NCBI GenBank assembly: GCA_965234545.1
Contig: OZ248348.1
Coordinates: 1 to 64,000 of the forward strand
DNA length: 64,000 nt
Direction: 5' to 3'
Origin: Methylotenera sp965234545
Lineage (GTDB): Bacteria; Pseudomonadota; Gammaproteobacteria; Burkholderiales; Methylophilaceae
Below the pieces are notes generated by a model, which saw only the letters and a list, made by a program, of their open reading frames with translations, had not been told where the DNA came from and searched no databases. Positions within the stretch are counted from its first letter, which is position 1, and the number at the start of each line of letters is the position of its first letter. A program made the translations under genes and the position numbers. Below are positions 53,817 to 61,734 of this stretch, piece by piece.

Positions 53817-56471
53817 ATGGCACAAACAACCGTAGAACAATTTGCTGGCGAATTAAAATTGCCAACAGCACTGTTATTAGAGCAGCTAAAAAGTGCTGGA
53901 GTAAATAAATCCCTTGCGGAAGATCAATTAAGCGAAGCGGATAAAACCGCCTTGCTGGATCACTTGCGTAAAGAGCACGGTACATTGGCGCCAAAAAACA
54001 AAATCACCTTAACGCGTAAATCCAGCTCGGAAATTAAAAAAACCGACAATACCGGTAAGGCCCGTACCATCCAGGTTGAAATCAGAAAAAAACGCGTCAT
54101 TGAACAGCCTTTAGACAGCGCAGCCATGGAAGCGGCAGCCACAGAGGCGGCCAACGCCGCGGCGCAAGTCGAGGAAGCGGCGCCAGCCGTGGAAGTGGAG
54201 CTTGTGGCAGAAGTAGAGCCAGTGGTAGCGGAAATCGCGCCTGAAGAGGAGCCAGTGGTAGCGGAAGCCCCAGTTAAAACCATCAACCGTAAAGATTTGC
54301 TCGGTGCCGATGAAATTGCCTTGCGTGAGAACGAGGCCAAAAGGCATTCTACTTTGGCAGCCATGCAAGCCGAAGACCGACGTAAAAAACAAGAATTGGC
54401 GCAAAAGCGTTTAGAGGATGAAGCCAAGCGTGTGGCCGAAGCCGAGTTAGCCAAAGAAAAAGCCGCCAAATTATCTGAAGGCACCTTGCATAAACCCGTG
54501 GCCAAAGACGGCGCCGCAAAACCGGCATTGGGTAAAGACGCCAAAAAAGGCAAAGGCAACAACAAAGAGTGGACAGACGCAGAAAATAAAAAACGCGGAT
54601 TAAAAACACGCGGCGACATCACGGCCGGCAAGCCTGGCTGGCGCGCGCCTAAAGGCAAACACAAACACCAGGGCGATGACGATGCACAACATGCATTCAA
54701 TGCCCCAACCGAGGCCATTGTGCACGAGGTATTGGTGCCAGAAACCATCACTGTGGCTGAGTTAGCACACAAGATGGCGGTTAAATCCGGTGAAGTGATT
54801 AAAGCGCTAATGGGCATGGGCATGATGGTCACCATCAACCAAGTATTGGACCAAGAAACGGCCATCATTATCGTTGAAGAAATGGGCCATAAAGCATCGG
54901 CCGCGGCCCCAAATGACCCAGAAATATTCTTAGAAGAAGCCGAGCATGCGGCGGCAGTGTTAGAGCCACGTCCACCGGTTGTGACGGTGATGGGCCACGT
55001 AGACCACGGTAAAACTTCCTTGCTGGATTACATACGCCGCAGTCGCGTGGCTTCCGGTGAAGCCGGTGGCATTACCCAACACATCGGTGCCTACCACGTG
55101 GAAACCCCGCGCGGCATGGTGACCTTCCTAGATACCCCGGGCCATGAGGCGTTTACCGCCATGCGTGCCCGCGGTGCAAAAGCCACCGACGTGGTGATAT
55201 TGGTGGTGTCTGCTGATGACGGCGTCATGCCACAAACCATAGAAGCCATCCACCATGCAAAAGCGGCTGGCGTGCCTTTAGTGGTAGCAATCAATAAGAT
55301 AGACAAGCCGGGTGCCGAGCCTGAGCGCGTCAAAATGGAATTGGTGTCACAAGAAGTGGTGCCAGAAGAATTTGGTGGCGACGTGATGTTTAGAGCCGTG
55401 TCGGCCAAAACCGGTCAAGGCATAGACGAGCTTCTGGAAGCGGTGTTATTGCAAGCGGAAATACTGGAGCTAAAAGCCCCTAAAAACACACCGGCCAAAG
55501 GCTTGGTGATAGAAGGCCGTTTAGATAAAGGCCGCGGTTCCGTGGCGACCATCTTGGTGACGTCTGGTACCTTAAAACGCGGCGACATGATACTAGCTGG
55601 CAACACCTTTGGTAAGGTGCGTGCCATGTTGGACGAGTCCGGTAAAGACATACAAGAAGCCGGCCCGTCTATGCCTGTTGAAATACAAGGTTTATCCGAT
55701 GTGCCTAGTGCCGGTGAAGAGATGATCGTGCTTAACGATGAGCGCAAAGCCCGTGAAATTGCCAACTTCCGTCAAGGTAAATTCCGCGACACGAAATTGG
55801 CTAAACAGCAAGCGGCTAAGTTGGAAAACATGTTTGATCAAATGGGTGAAGGCGTTGCGCAAACCTTAGGTTTAATCATTAAATCCGACGTACAAGGTTC
55901 TTACGAAGCGCTGTCTACTAGCTTGCAAAAACTCTCTACATCAGAAGTTAAGGTTAACGTTATCCACACCGGTGTGGGTGCGATCAGCGAATCCGACGTC
56001 AACTTGGCGGCGGCATCCAAAGGCGTATTGATAGGCTTCAACGTGCGTGCCGATTCAGGCGCGCGCAAACTCATCGAAACCTTGGGTGTGGACGTGCGTT
56101 ACTACAACATTATTTACGAAGCCGTGGATGAAATTAAAGCGGCTTTAGGTGGCATGTTGGCCCCAGAGCAGAAAGAAAGCATGATAGGTACCGTGGAAAT
56201 TCGTGAAGTATTCCGTATTTCTAAAGTGGGTGCGATTGCTGGTTGTTATGTACAAGACGGTATGATTAAACGCAATTCACACGTGCGTGTATTGCGCAAT
56301 AACGTCATCATCCATAGCGGTGAATTGGACTCCTTGAAACGCTTTAAAGACGACGTAAAAGAAGTGAAAAACAGCTTCGAATGCGGCTTGTCATTGAAAA
56401 ACTTCAACGACATTGAAGTGGGCGACATCTTGGAAGTCTACGAAATCGTTGAAGTGGCACGTACTTTATAA
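53817..56471 (+). CDS. infB: Translation initiation factor IF-2
   Basis: IF-2 is the GTPase that brings fMet-tRNA to the 30S subunit. The 884-residue protein starts with an IF2_N domain (about 1-55). A long Ala/Glu/Lys-rich region follows, and then a second IF2_N-type domain (about 305-360). The G domain has GHVDHGKTSLLDYIRRS (G1), DTPGHEAF (G3) and NKIDKPGAEP (G4). The C-terminal domains II-IV complete it. Within the Glu/Ala-rich region the 18-bp sequence at 54216-54233 recurs exactly at 54249-54266, encoding EPVVAE twice. The stop overlaps the rbfA start by one base. Confidence 0.97.
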   Translation: MAQTTVEQFAGELKLPTALLLEQLKSAGVNKSLAEDQLSEADKTALLDHLRKEHGTLAPKNKITLTRKSSSEIKKTDNTGKARTIQVEIRKKRVIEQPLDSAAMEAAATEAANAAAQVEEAAPAVEVELVAEVEPVVAEIAPEEEPVVAEAPVKTINRKDLLGADEIALRENEAKRHSTLAAMQAEDRRKKQELAQKRLEDEAKRVAEAELAKEKAAKLSEGTLHKPVAKDGAAKPALGKDAKKGKGNNKEWTDAENKKRGLKTRGDITAGKPGWRAPKGKHKHQGDDDAQHAFNAPTEAIVHEVLVPETITVAELAHKMAVKSGEVIKALMGMGMMVTINQVLDQETAIIIVEEMGHKASAAAPNDPEIFLEEAEHAAAVLEPRPPVVTVMGHVDHGKTSLLDYIRRSRVASGEAGGITQHIGAYHVETPRGMVTFLDTPGHEAFTAMRARGAKATDVVILVVSADDGVMPQTIEAIHHAKAAGVPLVVAINKIDKPGAEPERVKMELVSQEVVPEEFGGDVMFRAVSAKTGQGIDELLEAVLLQAEILELKAPKNTPAKGLVIEGRLDKGRGSVATILVTSGTLKRGDMILAGNTFGKVRAMLDESGKDIQEAGPSMPVEIQGLSDVPSAGEEMIVLNDERKAREIANFRQGKFRDTKLAKQQAAKLENMFDQMGEGVAQTLGLIIKSDVQGSYEALSTSLQKLSTSEVKVNVIHTGVGAISESDVNLAAASKGVLIGFNVRADSGARKLIETLGVDVRYYNIIYEAVDEIKAALGGMLAPEQKESMIGTVEIREVFRISKVGAIAGCYVQDGMIKRNSHVRVLRNNVIIHSGELDSLKRFKDDVKEVKNSFECGLSLKNFNDIEVGDILEVYEIVEVARTL

Positions 56472-56827
56472 TGGCCAAAGAGTTTTCTAGAAGTCACCGC
56501 GTTGCCGAGCAAATGCAACGCGAGTTGGCCGATCTGTTGCAGTTTGAAGTGAAAGACCCGCGCGTGTCCATGGTGACGATTACCGCTGTAGAAGTAACCG
56601 GTGACATGGCGCACGGCAAAATATTTTACAGTGCCAGCAAGCCCAGCGATTCCTTGCAACAAGGCTTAGAAAAATCAGCCGGTTTCCTGCGCACGCAGTT
56701 GGCAAAACGCATGTTGTTGCGTACCGTGCCGCAACTGCATTTTGTTTACGATGCATCGATAGACAACGGCATGATGATGTCTAAATTGATAGACCAAGCC
56801 TTGGCAACCGGTTCAGATCCTAGCTAA
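56471..56827 (+). CDS. rbfA: 30S ribosome-binding factor RbfA
   Basis: RbfA binds immature 30S subunits and helps 5'-end maturation of 16S rRNA; it is a cold-shock protein in E. coli. The 118-residue protein starts MAKEFSRSHRVAEQMQREL and has KDPRVSMVTITAVEV and the conserved VPQLHFVYDASIDNGMMMSKLI near its end. Its ATG shares the A of the infB stop (TAATG). Confidence 0.96.
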   Translation: MAKEFSRSHRVAEQMQRELADLLQFEVKDPRVSMVTITAVEVTGDMAHGKIFYSASKPSDSLQQGLEKSAGFLRTQLAKRMLLRTVPQLHFVYDASIDNGMMMSKLIDQALATGSDPS

Positions 56828-56849
56828 TTCCCCTCACAAAGCAACGCCC

Positions 56850-57755
56850 TTGCAGTTTAGACGAGCTAAAAAAAACATCAGTGGTGTGCTGCTATTGGAT
56901 AAGCCATTAGGCTATTCATCCAATCAAGCGTTGCAACAAGTCAAACACCTATTGCAGGCTGCCAAAGCCGGCCATACCGGCACACTGGATCCCTTGGCGA
57001 CCGGCTTGTTGCCCTTGTGTTTTGGCGAGGCTACAAAGTTTGCCCACTATTTAACCGAAGCCGACAAAGTCTATGAGGCCACCTTAAAGTTGGGTATCAC
57101 GACCGACACCGGTGACGCCGAAGGCCGCGTTGTATCCGAGCAAGCGGTGGCAGTCAGCGCAGAACAATTTAGCGCCGTTTGCCTGCAGTTTCTAGGCGAA
57201 ATTAGCCAAGTGCCCCCCATGTATTCAGCCTTAAAACACCAAGGCAAAGCCCTCTACGAGTACGCCAGAGCAGGCGTTGAAATCGCCCGTATCGCCCGTG
57301 CCGTGACCATACACAGCATAGCCGTATTGGATTTTGCTGGCGATGTGGCCAACATCAGAGTGAAGTGCAGCAAAGGCACTTATATCCGCACTTTGGCTGA
57401 AGACATAGGCGCCAAGCTAGGTTGCGGTGCTCATTTAATCGGTTTACGCCGCACTGCCACGGCCAATTACCAGATAGAACAAGGCATCAGTCTGGACGAA
57501 TTTGTCGCCCTGTCGGCCGAGCAACAGTTAGCCAAATTGCTGCCGTCAGACAGTGCTGTGGCCTATTTGCCGGCCATAGAATTGGATGCGGACAGCGCAT
57601 TTTATTTAAGCCAAGGTCAGGCCGTTTGGCAAAGTGGCTTGATTCCAGAAGGGTTGATCCGTTTATACAATCCGCAAAAGTTATTTCTCGGCTTGGGTGA
57701 GCGTCAGCCCGATGGCAAGGTAGGCCCAAAACGCTTAATCGTGCAGCCGCTTTAG
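56850..57755 (+). CDS. truB: tRNA pseudouridine(55) synthase TruB
   Basis: TruB makes pseudouridine at position 55 in the T-loop of tRNAs. The 301-residue protein has the catalytic motif GHTGTLDPLATGLLPLCFGEATK (beginning near 41; Asp48 is the nucleophile). KCSKGTYIRTLAEDIGAKLGCGAH follows near 171. GVLLLDKPLGYSSNQAL near the N-terminus is the family start. The only suitable start is TTG at 56850, with no strong Shine-Dalgarno before it, 23 bp after rbfA; translation may depend on coupling. The protein is otherwise complete. Confidence 0.94.
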   Translation: MQFRRAKKNISGVLLLDKPLGYSSNQALQQVKHLLQAAKAGHTGTLDPLATGLLPLCFGEATKFAHYLTEADKVYEATLKLGITTDTGDAEGRVVSEQAVAVSAEQFSAVCLQFLGEISQVPPMYSALKHQGKALYEYARAGVEIARIARAVTIHSIAVLDFAGDVANIRVKCSKGTYIRTLAEDIGAKLGCGAHLIGLRRTATANYQIEQGISLDEFVALSAEQQLAKLLPSDSAVAYLPAIELDADSAFYLSQGQAVWQSGLIPEGLIRLYNPQKLFLGLGERQPDGKVGPKRLIVQPL

Positions 57756-57777
57756 CCATCAAAAAAGCATAAAAAGA

Positions 57778-57806
57778 TTGATAAATCATCTGTTTATGCC
57801 TATAAT
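57778..57806 (+). promoter_or_regulatory. Promoter of rpsO-pnp
   Basis: TTGATA (57778-57783) and an exact TATAAT (57801-57806) are 17 bp apart, 90 bp before rpsO. A sigma-70 promoter inside the rimP-pnp order, before rpsO, is also known in E. coli. Confidence 0.75.
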
Positions 57807-57895
57807 GCGCGACTCATGCAAATGAATGCATAGGCGGTTTAGCCAATAGGCTGCCTTTACATTGACGCAAAACATCTAAATATTAGGATAAAGTT

Positions 57896-58165
57896 ATGGC
57901 AACCACTGCAGCAGAACGCGCTAAGATCGTTAGTGAATTTCAACAAGCTAAGAATGATACCGGTAGTCCAGAAGTGCAAGTTGCGCTTTTAACCAGCCGC
58001 ATTACTTACTTAACTGAGCATTTCAAATCCAATAAAAAAGACCACCACTCACGTCGTGGCTTATTGGCTTTGGTAAGTCAGCGCCGTAAATTGTTGGATT
58101 ACTTAAAACGTGAAAGCGCAGAACGTTATCAAACATTGATAGCCCGTTTAGGCATTCGTAAGTAA
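57896..58165 (+). CDS. rpsO: 30S ribosomal protein S15
   Basis: S15 is a primary binder of 16S rRNA. The 89-residue length equals that of E. coli S15. It has TGSPEVQVALLTSRITYLTEHFK (beginning near 22) and the DHHSRRGLLALVSQRRKLLDYLK segment that contacts rRNA. A Shine-Dalgarno (AGGATAAAG) lies just before the ATG. A terminator follows 66 bp after the stop. Confidence 0.98.
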   Translation: MATTAAERAKIVSEFQQAKNDTGSPEVQVALLTSRITYLTEHFKSNKKDHHSRRGLLALVSQRRKLLDYLKRESAERYQTLIARLGIRK

Positions 58166-58231
58166 TTGCGACCTACCCATTATTCGCAAAACATTACGCA
58201 TCATTGCATTTTGTTTTGCCTATAAAACAAT

Positions 58232-58270
58232 AAGCCGATAGCGCTGCATGAGCAGCACTTCGGCTTTTTT
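58232..58270 (+). terminator. Intrinsic terminator after rpsO
   Basis: A two-part stem (AAGCCGA ... GCTGC / GCAGC ... TCGGCTT) is followed by six T between rpsO and pnp. It would end most rpsO transcripts and leave pnp partly dependent on read-through or its own promoter. Confidence 0.85.
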
Positions 58271-58341
58271 GTTATGCCATTGTTAAAATGGTTTTAAAGA
58301 TTTTCCCTCAAATTTGTATTGAGATAAATCGATATTGTGCG

Positions 58342-58367
58342 TTCGTTATTGGGTTGTGAATAACGAA
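58342..58367 (+). promoter_or_regulatory. Hairpin in the pnp leader
   Basis: TTCGTTATT and AATAACGAA form a perfect 9-bp stem with an 8-base loop, 25 bp before the pnp start and 10 bp before its ribosome-binding site. It lacks a T-run, so it is not a terminator. In E. coli an RNase III-cut hairpin in the pnp leader lets PNPase control its own mRNA; this may be the equivalent element. Confidence 0.5.
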
Positions 58368-58392
58368 TATTAAAAAGAGAAAAGGATAAAAA

Positions 58393-60504
58393 ATGTTTAA
58401 TAAAGTAACGAAAAGCATACAGTACGGTGCGCACACGCTCACCTTAGAAACAGGTGAAATTTCACGTCAAGCCGATGCCGCAGTGATGGTTAGTTATGGC
58501 GATACCGTGGTATTGGTGGCTGTCACCAGTAAAAGCGAAGTAAAACCAGGCCAAGATTTTTTCCCATTGACCGTGGATTACATGGAAAAAACCTATGCAG
58601 CCGGTAAAATCCCGGGTGGTTTTTTCAAACGCGAAGGCCGTCCTTCAGAAAAAGAAACCTTAACCAGCCGTTTAATTGACCGTCCATTGCGTCCATTATT
58701 CCCAGAAGCGTTTTACAACGAAGTGCAAGTGGTGGCGACCGTGTTGTCATCCGATCCAGAAATCGATGCAGACATTCCAGCCATTATTGGTGCCTCAGCG
58801 GCCATGGCCATTTCTGGCATTCCATTTTTTGGTCCATTAGGTGCAGCGCGCGTGGGTTACATCAACGACGCTTACGTGCTAAACCCAAGTAAAACAGAAT
58901 TAGAAACTTCGCAAATGGATTTAGTCGTGGCTGCAACTGAAACTGCCGTGATGATGGTGGAATCCGAAGCCAAAGAATTATCAGAAGAAGTCATGCTAGG
59001 TGCAGTGGTTTACGGCCACGAACAAATGCAAGCCGTGATCAGCATGATCAACGAGCTAACAGCCGAAGCCGGTAAAGACGCATGGGATTGGGTTGCCCCA
59101 GAACCAGACACCGCTTTAATTGCAAAAGTGACTAAATTGGCTGCCGACGACATCAACGCCGCCTTCCAAATTAAAGCCAAAGGCGCGCGTTCTGCTAAGT
59201 TGAGTGAAATCACCAGCCGTGTATTAGCCGAATTGGTCACCGAAGAAACGTCTACTACTGAAGCCAACAAAATTAAAACAGAGTTGTTTAATTTAGAAGC
59301 CAAAACCGTGCGTAGCCAAATCTTAAACGGTGAGCCACGTATTGATGGCCGTGATACTCGTACTGTCCGTCCTATCAGCATCCGTACTGGCGTATTGCCA
59401 CGCACCCATGGTTCAGCCTTGTTTACCCGTGGTGAGACGCAAGCATTGGTTGTCGCTACTTTAGGTACTGGCCGCGATGAGCAAGTGATCGATGCCTTGC
59501 AAGGTGAGTTTAAAGACCACTTTATGTTGCATTACAACATGCCTCCGTATGCCACAGGTGAAACAGGCCGCGTGGGCACACCAAAACGCCGTGAAATTGG
59601 TCACGGTCGTTTAGCCAAACGTGCTTTGATTGCCGCCTTGCCTAACAAAGAAGACTTTGATTACAGCATGCGCGTGGTATCAGAAATCACCGAATCCAAC
59701 GGTTCTAGCTCCATGGCTTCAGTTTGTGGCGGTTGCTTAGCCTTGATCGATGCCGGCGTGCCGATGAAAAATCACGTGGCCGGTATTGCCATGGGTTTGA
59801 TTAAAGAAGGCAATCGCGTAGCGGTATTGACCGACATCTTAGGTGATGAAGATCACCTAGGTGACATGGACTTTAAAGTAGCGGGTACCGAAGACGGCAT
59901 CACTGCTTTGCAAATGGACATTAAAATCACCGGCATTACGGCGCAAATTATGCAAGTGGCTTTAGCCCAAGCAAAAGAAGGCCGTACGCACATTTTAGGC
60001 ATCATGAAAACAGCCATGAGCAATGCCAACACTGAAATGTCGGCATTTGCGCCTCGCATCATTACCATGAAAATCAACCCGGAAAAAATCCGCGACGTGA
60101 TTGGTAAAGGCGGCGCAGTGATCCGTGCCTTAACCGAAGAAACCGGCACCACCATCGATATCGATGACACCGGTACAGTGAAAATCGCTTGCACTAGCTC
60201 CGAGCAAGGTGCGGAAGCGCAACGCCGTATTGCGGAGATTACCGCGGAAGTGGAAATCGGCAATGTGTACGAAGGTACCGTGCTTAAATTGTTGGATTTC
60301 GGTGCCATCGTTTCATTGATTCCAGGCAAAGACGGTTTGTTGCACATTTCACAAATCGCGCATCAACGCGTGAATGCCGTGAGCGACTTCCTAAAAGAAG
60401 GCGACGTGGTTAAAGTGAAAGTGGTGGAAGCCGATGAAAAAGGCCGCGTGCGTCTAAGCATGAAAGCCTTGATTGATCCACCTGCAGGCGAAACACAAGA
60501 GTAA
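58393..60504 (+). CDS. pnp: Polyribonucleotide nucleotidyltransferase (PNPase)
   Basis: PNPase is a phosphorolytic 3'-5' exoribonuclease of the RNA degradosome. The 703-residue protein has two RNase PH domains (about 1-215 and 310-540) separated by a helical domain. A KH domain follows, with VIGKGGAVIRALTEETGTTI (beginning near 570), and then an S1 domain with VYEGTVLKLLDFGAIVSLIP (beginning near 624). The segment FKREGRPSEKETLTSRLIDRPLRPLFP lies in the first PH domain. Length matches E. coli (711). An AAAAGGAT Shine-Dalgarno precedes the ATG. Confidence 0.97.
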   Translation: MFNKVTKSIQYGAHTLTLETGEISRQADAAVMVSYGDTVVLVAVTSKSEVKPGQDFFPLTVDYMEKTYAAGKIPGGFFKREGRPSEKETLTSRLIDRPLRPLFPEAFYNEVQVVATVLSSDPEIDADIPAIIGASAAMAISGIPFFGPLGAARVGYINDAYVLNPSKTELETSQMDLVVAATETAVMMVESEAKELSEEVMLGAVVYGHEQMQAVISMINELTAEAGKDAWDWVAPEPDTALIAKVTKLAADDINAAFQIKAKGARSAKLSEITSRVLAELVTEETSTTEANKIKTELFNLEAKTVRSQILNGEPRIDGRDTRTVRPISIRTGVLPRTHGSALFTRGETQALVVATLGTGRDEQVIDALQGEFKDHFMLHYNMPPYATGETGRVGTPKRREIGHGRLAKRALIAALPNKEDFDYSMRVVSEITESNGSSSMASVCGGCLALIDAGVPMKNHVAGIAMGLIKEGNRVAVLTDILGDEDHLGDMDFKVAGTEDGITALQMDIKITGITAQIMQVALAQAKEGRTHILGIMKTAMSNANTEMSAFAPRIITMKINPEKIRDVIGKGGAVIRALTEETGTTIDIDDTGTVKIACTSSEQGAEAQRRIAEITAEVEIGNVYEGTVLKLLDFGAIVSLIPGKDGLLHISQIAHQRVNAVSDFLKEGDVVKVKVVEADEKGRVRLSMKALIDPPAGETQE

Positions 60505-60532
60505 TACGCAGCAACTTGCGCAAACACGCAAT

Positions 60533-60560
60533 AAAAAAGGCACCCTAGGGTGCCTTTTTT
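60533..60560. terminator. Bidirectional terminator after pnp
   Basis: This is a perfect 28-bp palindrome: six A, GGCACCCTAGGGTGCC, six T. It can stop pnp transcripts on the plus strand and the DoxX-like gene, which ends 16 bp away, on the minus strand. Confidence 0.92.
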
Positions 60561-60575
60561 ATTATTAAGCGTGGC

Positions 60576-60944
60576 TTATTTTTTCAAGTTATCTAAGCTG
60601 CAAGCCGTGACGGGATTTAAATGCAGCATCAACAAACCACCGGCGATGGCTAAGTATTGCAATAACGGTAAGTGCAATAGCACCGCGATGATCACGGCAT
60701 AGATGGCCATGCTTAAGGCGGCCACTTTGGTTTTATAGCCCAATAGCAAGGCTAGGCCACCGACTAACTGCACCAAAATAATTAAGGGAGCAAAGATGCT
60801 GGCTAAGCCTAAGCTGCCAAGGCCTGCTTGGTATTGCAGGTAGCCATCTGGATTACTAAAGAAGCTCAAGATCAACATGGCGATTTGCAGTAAAAAAACT
60901 TGTGCCAGTAAAATGCGGCCTAGCGCGCTGAAATAACATTGCAT
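60576..60944 (-). CDS. DoxX-like small membrane protein
   Basis: The start is the ATG at 60944, which has a fine Shine-Dalgarno (AAAAAGG, 7-nt gap); a longer reading would add 31 residues with no such signal. The 122-residue protein has four membrane helices and the GRILLAQVFLLQI start and LVQLVGGLALLLGYKTKVAAL middle of DoxX-type proteins. Functions of this family are diverse and mostly unknown. It ends in CSLDNLKK. It is divergent from the fae-like gene (distance 189 bp). Confidence 0.75.
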   Translation of the reverse strand: MQCYFSALGRILLAQVFLLQIAMLILSFFSNPDGYLQYQAGLGSLGLASIFAPLIILVQLVGGLALLLGYKTKVAALSMAIYAVIIAVLLHLPLLQYLAIAGGLLMLHLNPVTACSLDNLKK

Positions 60945-61055
60945 GGAATAACCTTTTTCAAAAATTAACAAAAAATAGCAGCCTGCATAATGCACCGAAG
61001 CCGTTAAATTCGCAAGTCCAAGGCAAGTTTGGGGCATCTAGCGGCGCCAGCTAAA

Positions 61056-61084
61056 TTGCTTAATGGCGGCCTATTCTATAAAAT
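61056..61084 (+). promoter_or_regulatory. Promoter of the fae-like gene
   Basis: TTGCTT (61056-61061) and TAAAAT (61079-61084) are 17 bp apart, about 50 bp before the start codon. Confidence 0.55.
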
Positions 61085-61133
61085 CGCGTTGTTAACAATT
61101 TGCTAATTAACCAACTCTATTCAAGGATGACAC

Positions 61134-61676
61134 ATGTCAAAAATTATTTTTAAAGCCGGCGAAGCCACTATCTACACAGAAGGCAAAGACACCGGTGCAG
61201 CCATGCCGGAAATTTTAATTGGTAGCGTGGACGGCCCAGTGGGCGCCGCTTTTGCCAACATGATGGCGCAAAGTAAAGGCCATACCGCCATGTTTGCCGT
61301 GCGTGATTTGAACCAATTGGTGCGCCCAGCTTGTATGATGGCGCCAAAAGTGACGCTTAAAGACAGCGCCAACATTGAATTGTTTGGTGGTTTGGTGCAA
61401 GCTGCGACCGCCGATGCGATTTTAGATTGCGTTATTGAAGGCATCATCCCTAAAGATCAGGTGAACGATTTGTGCATCATCAGCTTGGTGTGGATAGACC
61501 CACGTGCCGCCAAAGACGAAAACCTAGACAAAGCCGATATGTATAAAAACAACTACGAGGCCACCAAATTGGCCATCAAACGCGCCTTGAATGACGAGCC
61601 ATCCATAGACGAATTGATCGCCAACCGTCATAAAATTAAGCACTGCATGTGGGAAGAAAGCTGGGGCGATATTTAA
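61134..61676 (+). CDS. Formaldehyde-activating enzyme homologue (Fae-like)
   Basis: Fae joins formaldehyde to tetrahydromethanopterin in methylotrophs. The 180-residue protein is a clear full-length relative. It has PEILIGSVDGPVGAAFANMM near the N-terminus, MMAPKVTLKDSANIELFGG and CVIEGIIPKDQVNDLCIISL in the middle, and NNYEATKLAIKRALNDEPS towards the end. In canonical Fae the first strand reads AHIDLIIG with a catalytic His; here it reads AMPEILIG, with Met at that place. It therefore resembles the paralogous Fae2/Fae3 group rather than the main enzyme, and its activity is uncertain. A strong Shine-Dalgarno (AAGGA) and a promoter precede it. It stands alone, with no pterin-pathway genes nearby. 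Confidence 0.85.
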   Translation: MSKIIFKAGEATIYTEGKDTGAAMPEILIGSVDGPVGAAFANMMAQSKGHTAMFAVRDLNQLVRPACMMAPKVTLKDSANIELFGGLVQAATADAILDCVIEGIIPKDQVNDLCIISLVWIDPRAAKDENLDKADMYKNNYEATKLAIKRALNDEPSIDELIANRHKIKHCMWEESWGDI

Positions 61677-61708
61677 TACGCTAAACCTGCTTGAAAAGAT
61701 TCAACAAT

Positions 61709-61734
61709 AAAAATCGGCTTAGGCCGATTTTTTT
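61709..61734. terminator. Bidirectional terminator between fae-like gene and mutY
   Basis: AAAATCGGC-TTAG-GCCGATTTT, with A- and T-runs on either side, forms a hairpin readable on both strands. The mutY stop codon (61719-61721) lies inside its loop, so the terminator is built from the last codons of mutY. Confidence 0.85.

Noticed and set aside
53960..54868. 302-codon minus-strand frame opposite infB
   Set aside because: It mirrors the Glu/Ala/Lys-rich linker of IF-2, giving a Ser/Ala-rich low-complexity product; antisense shadow.
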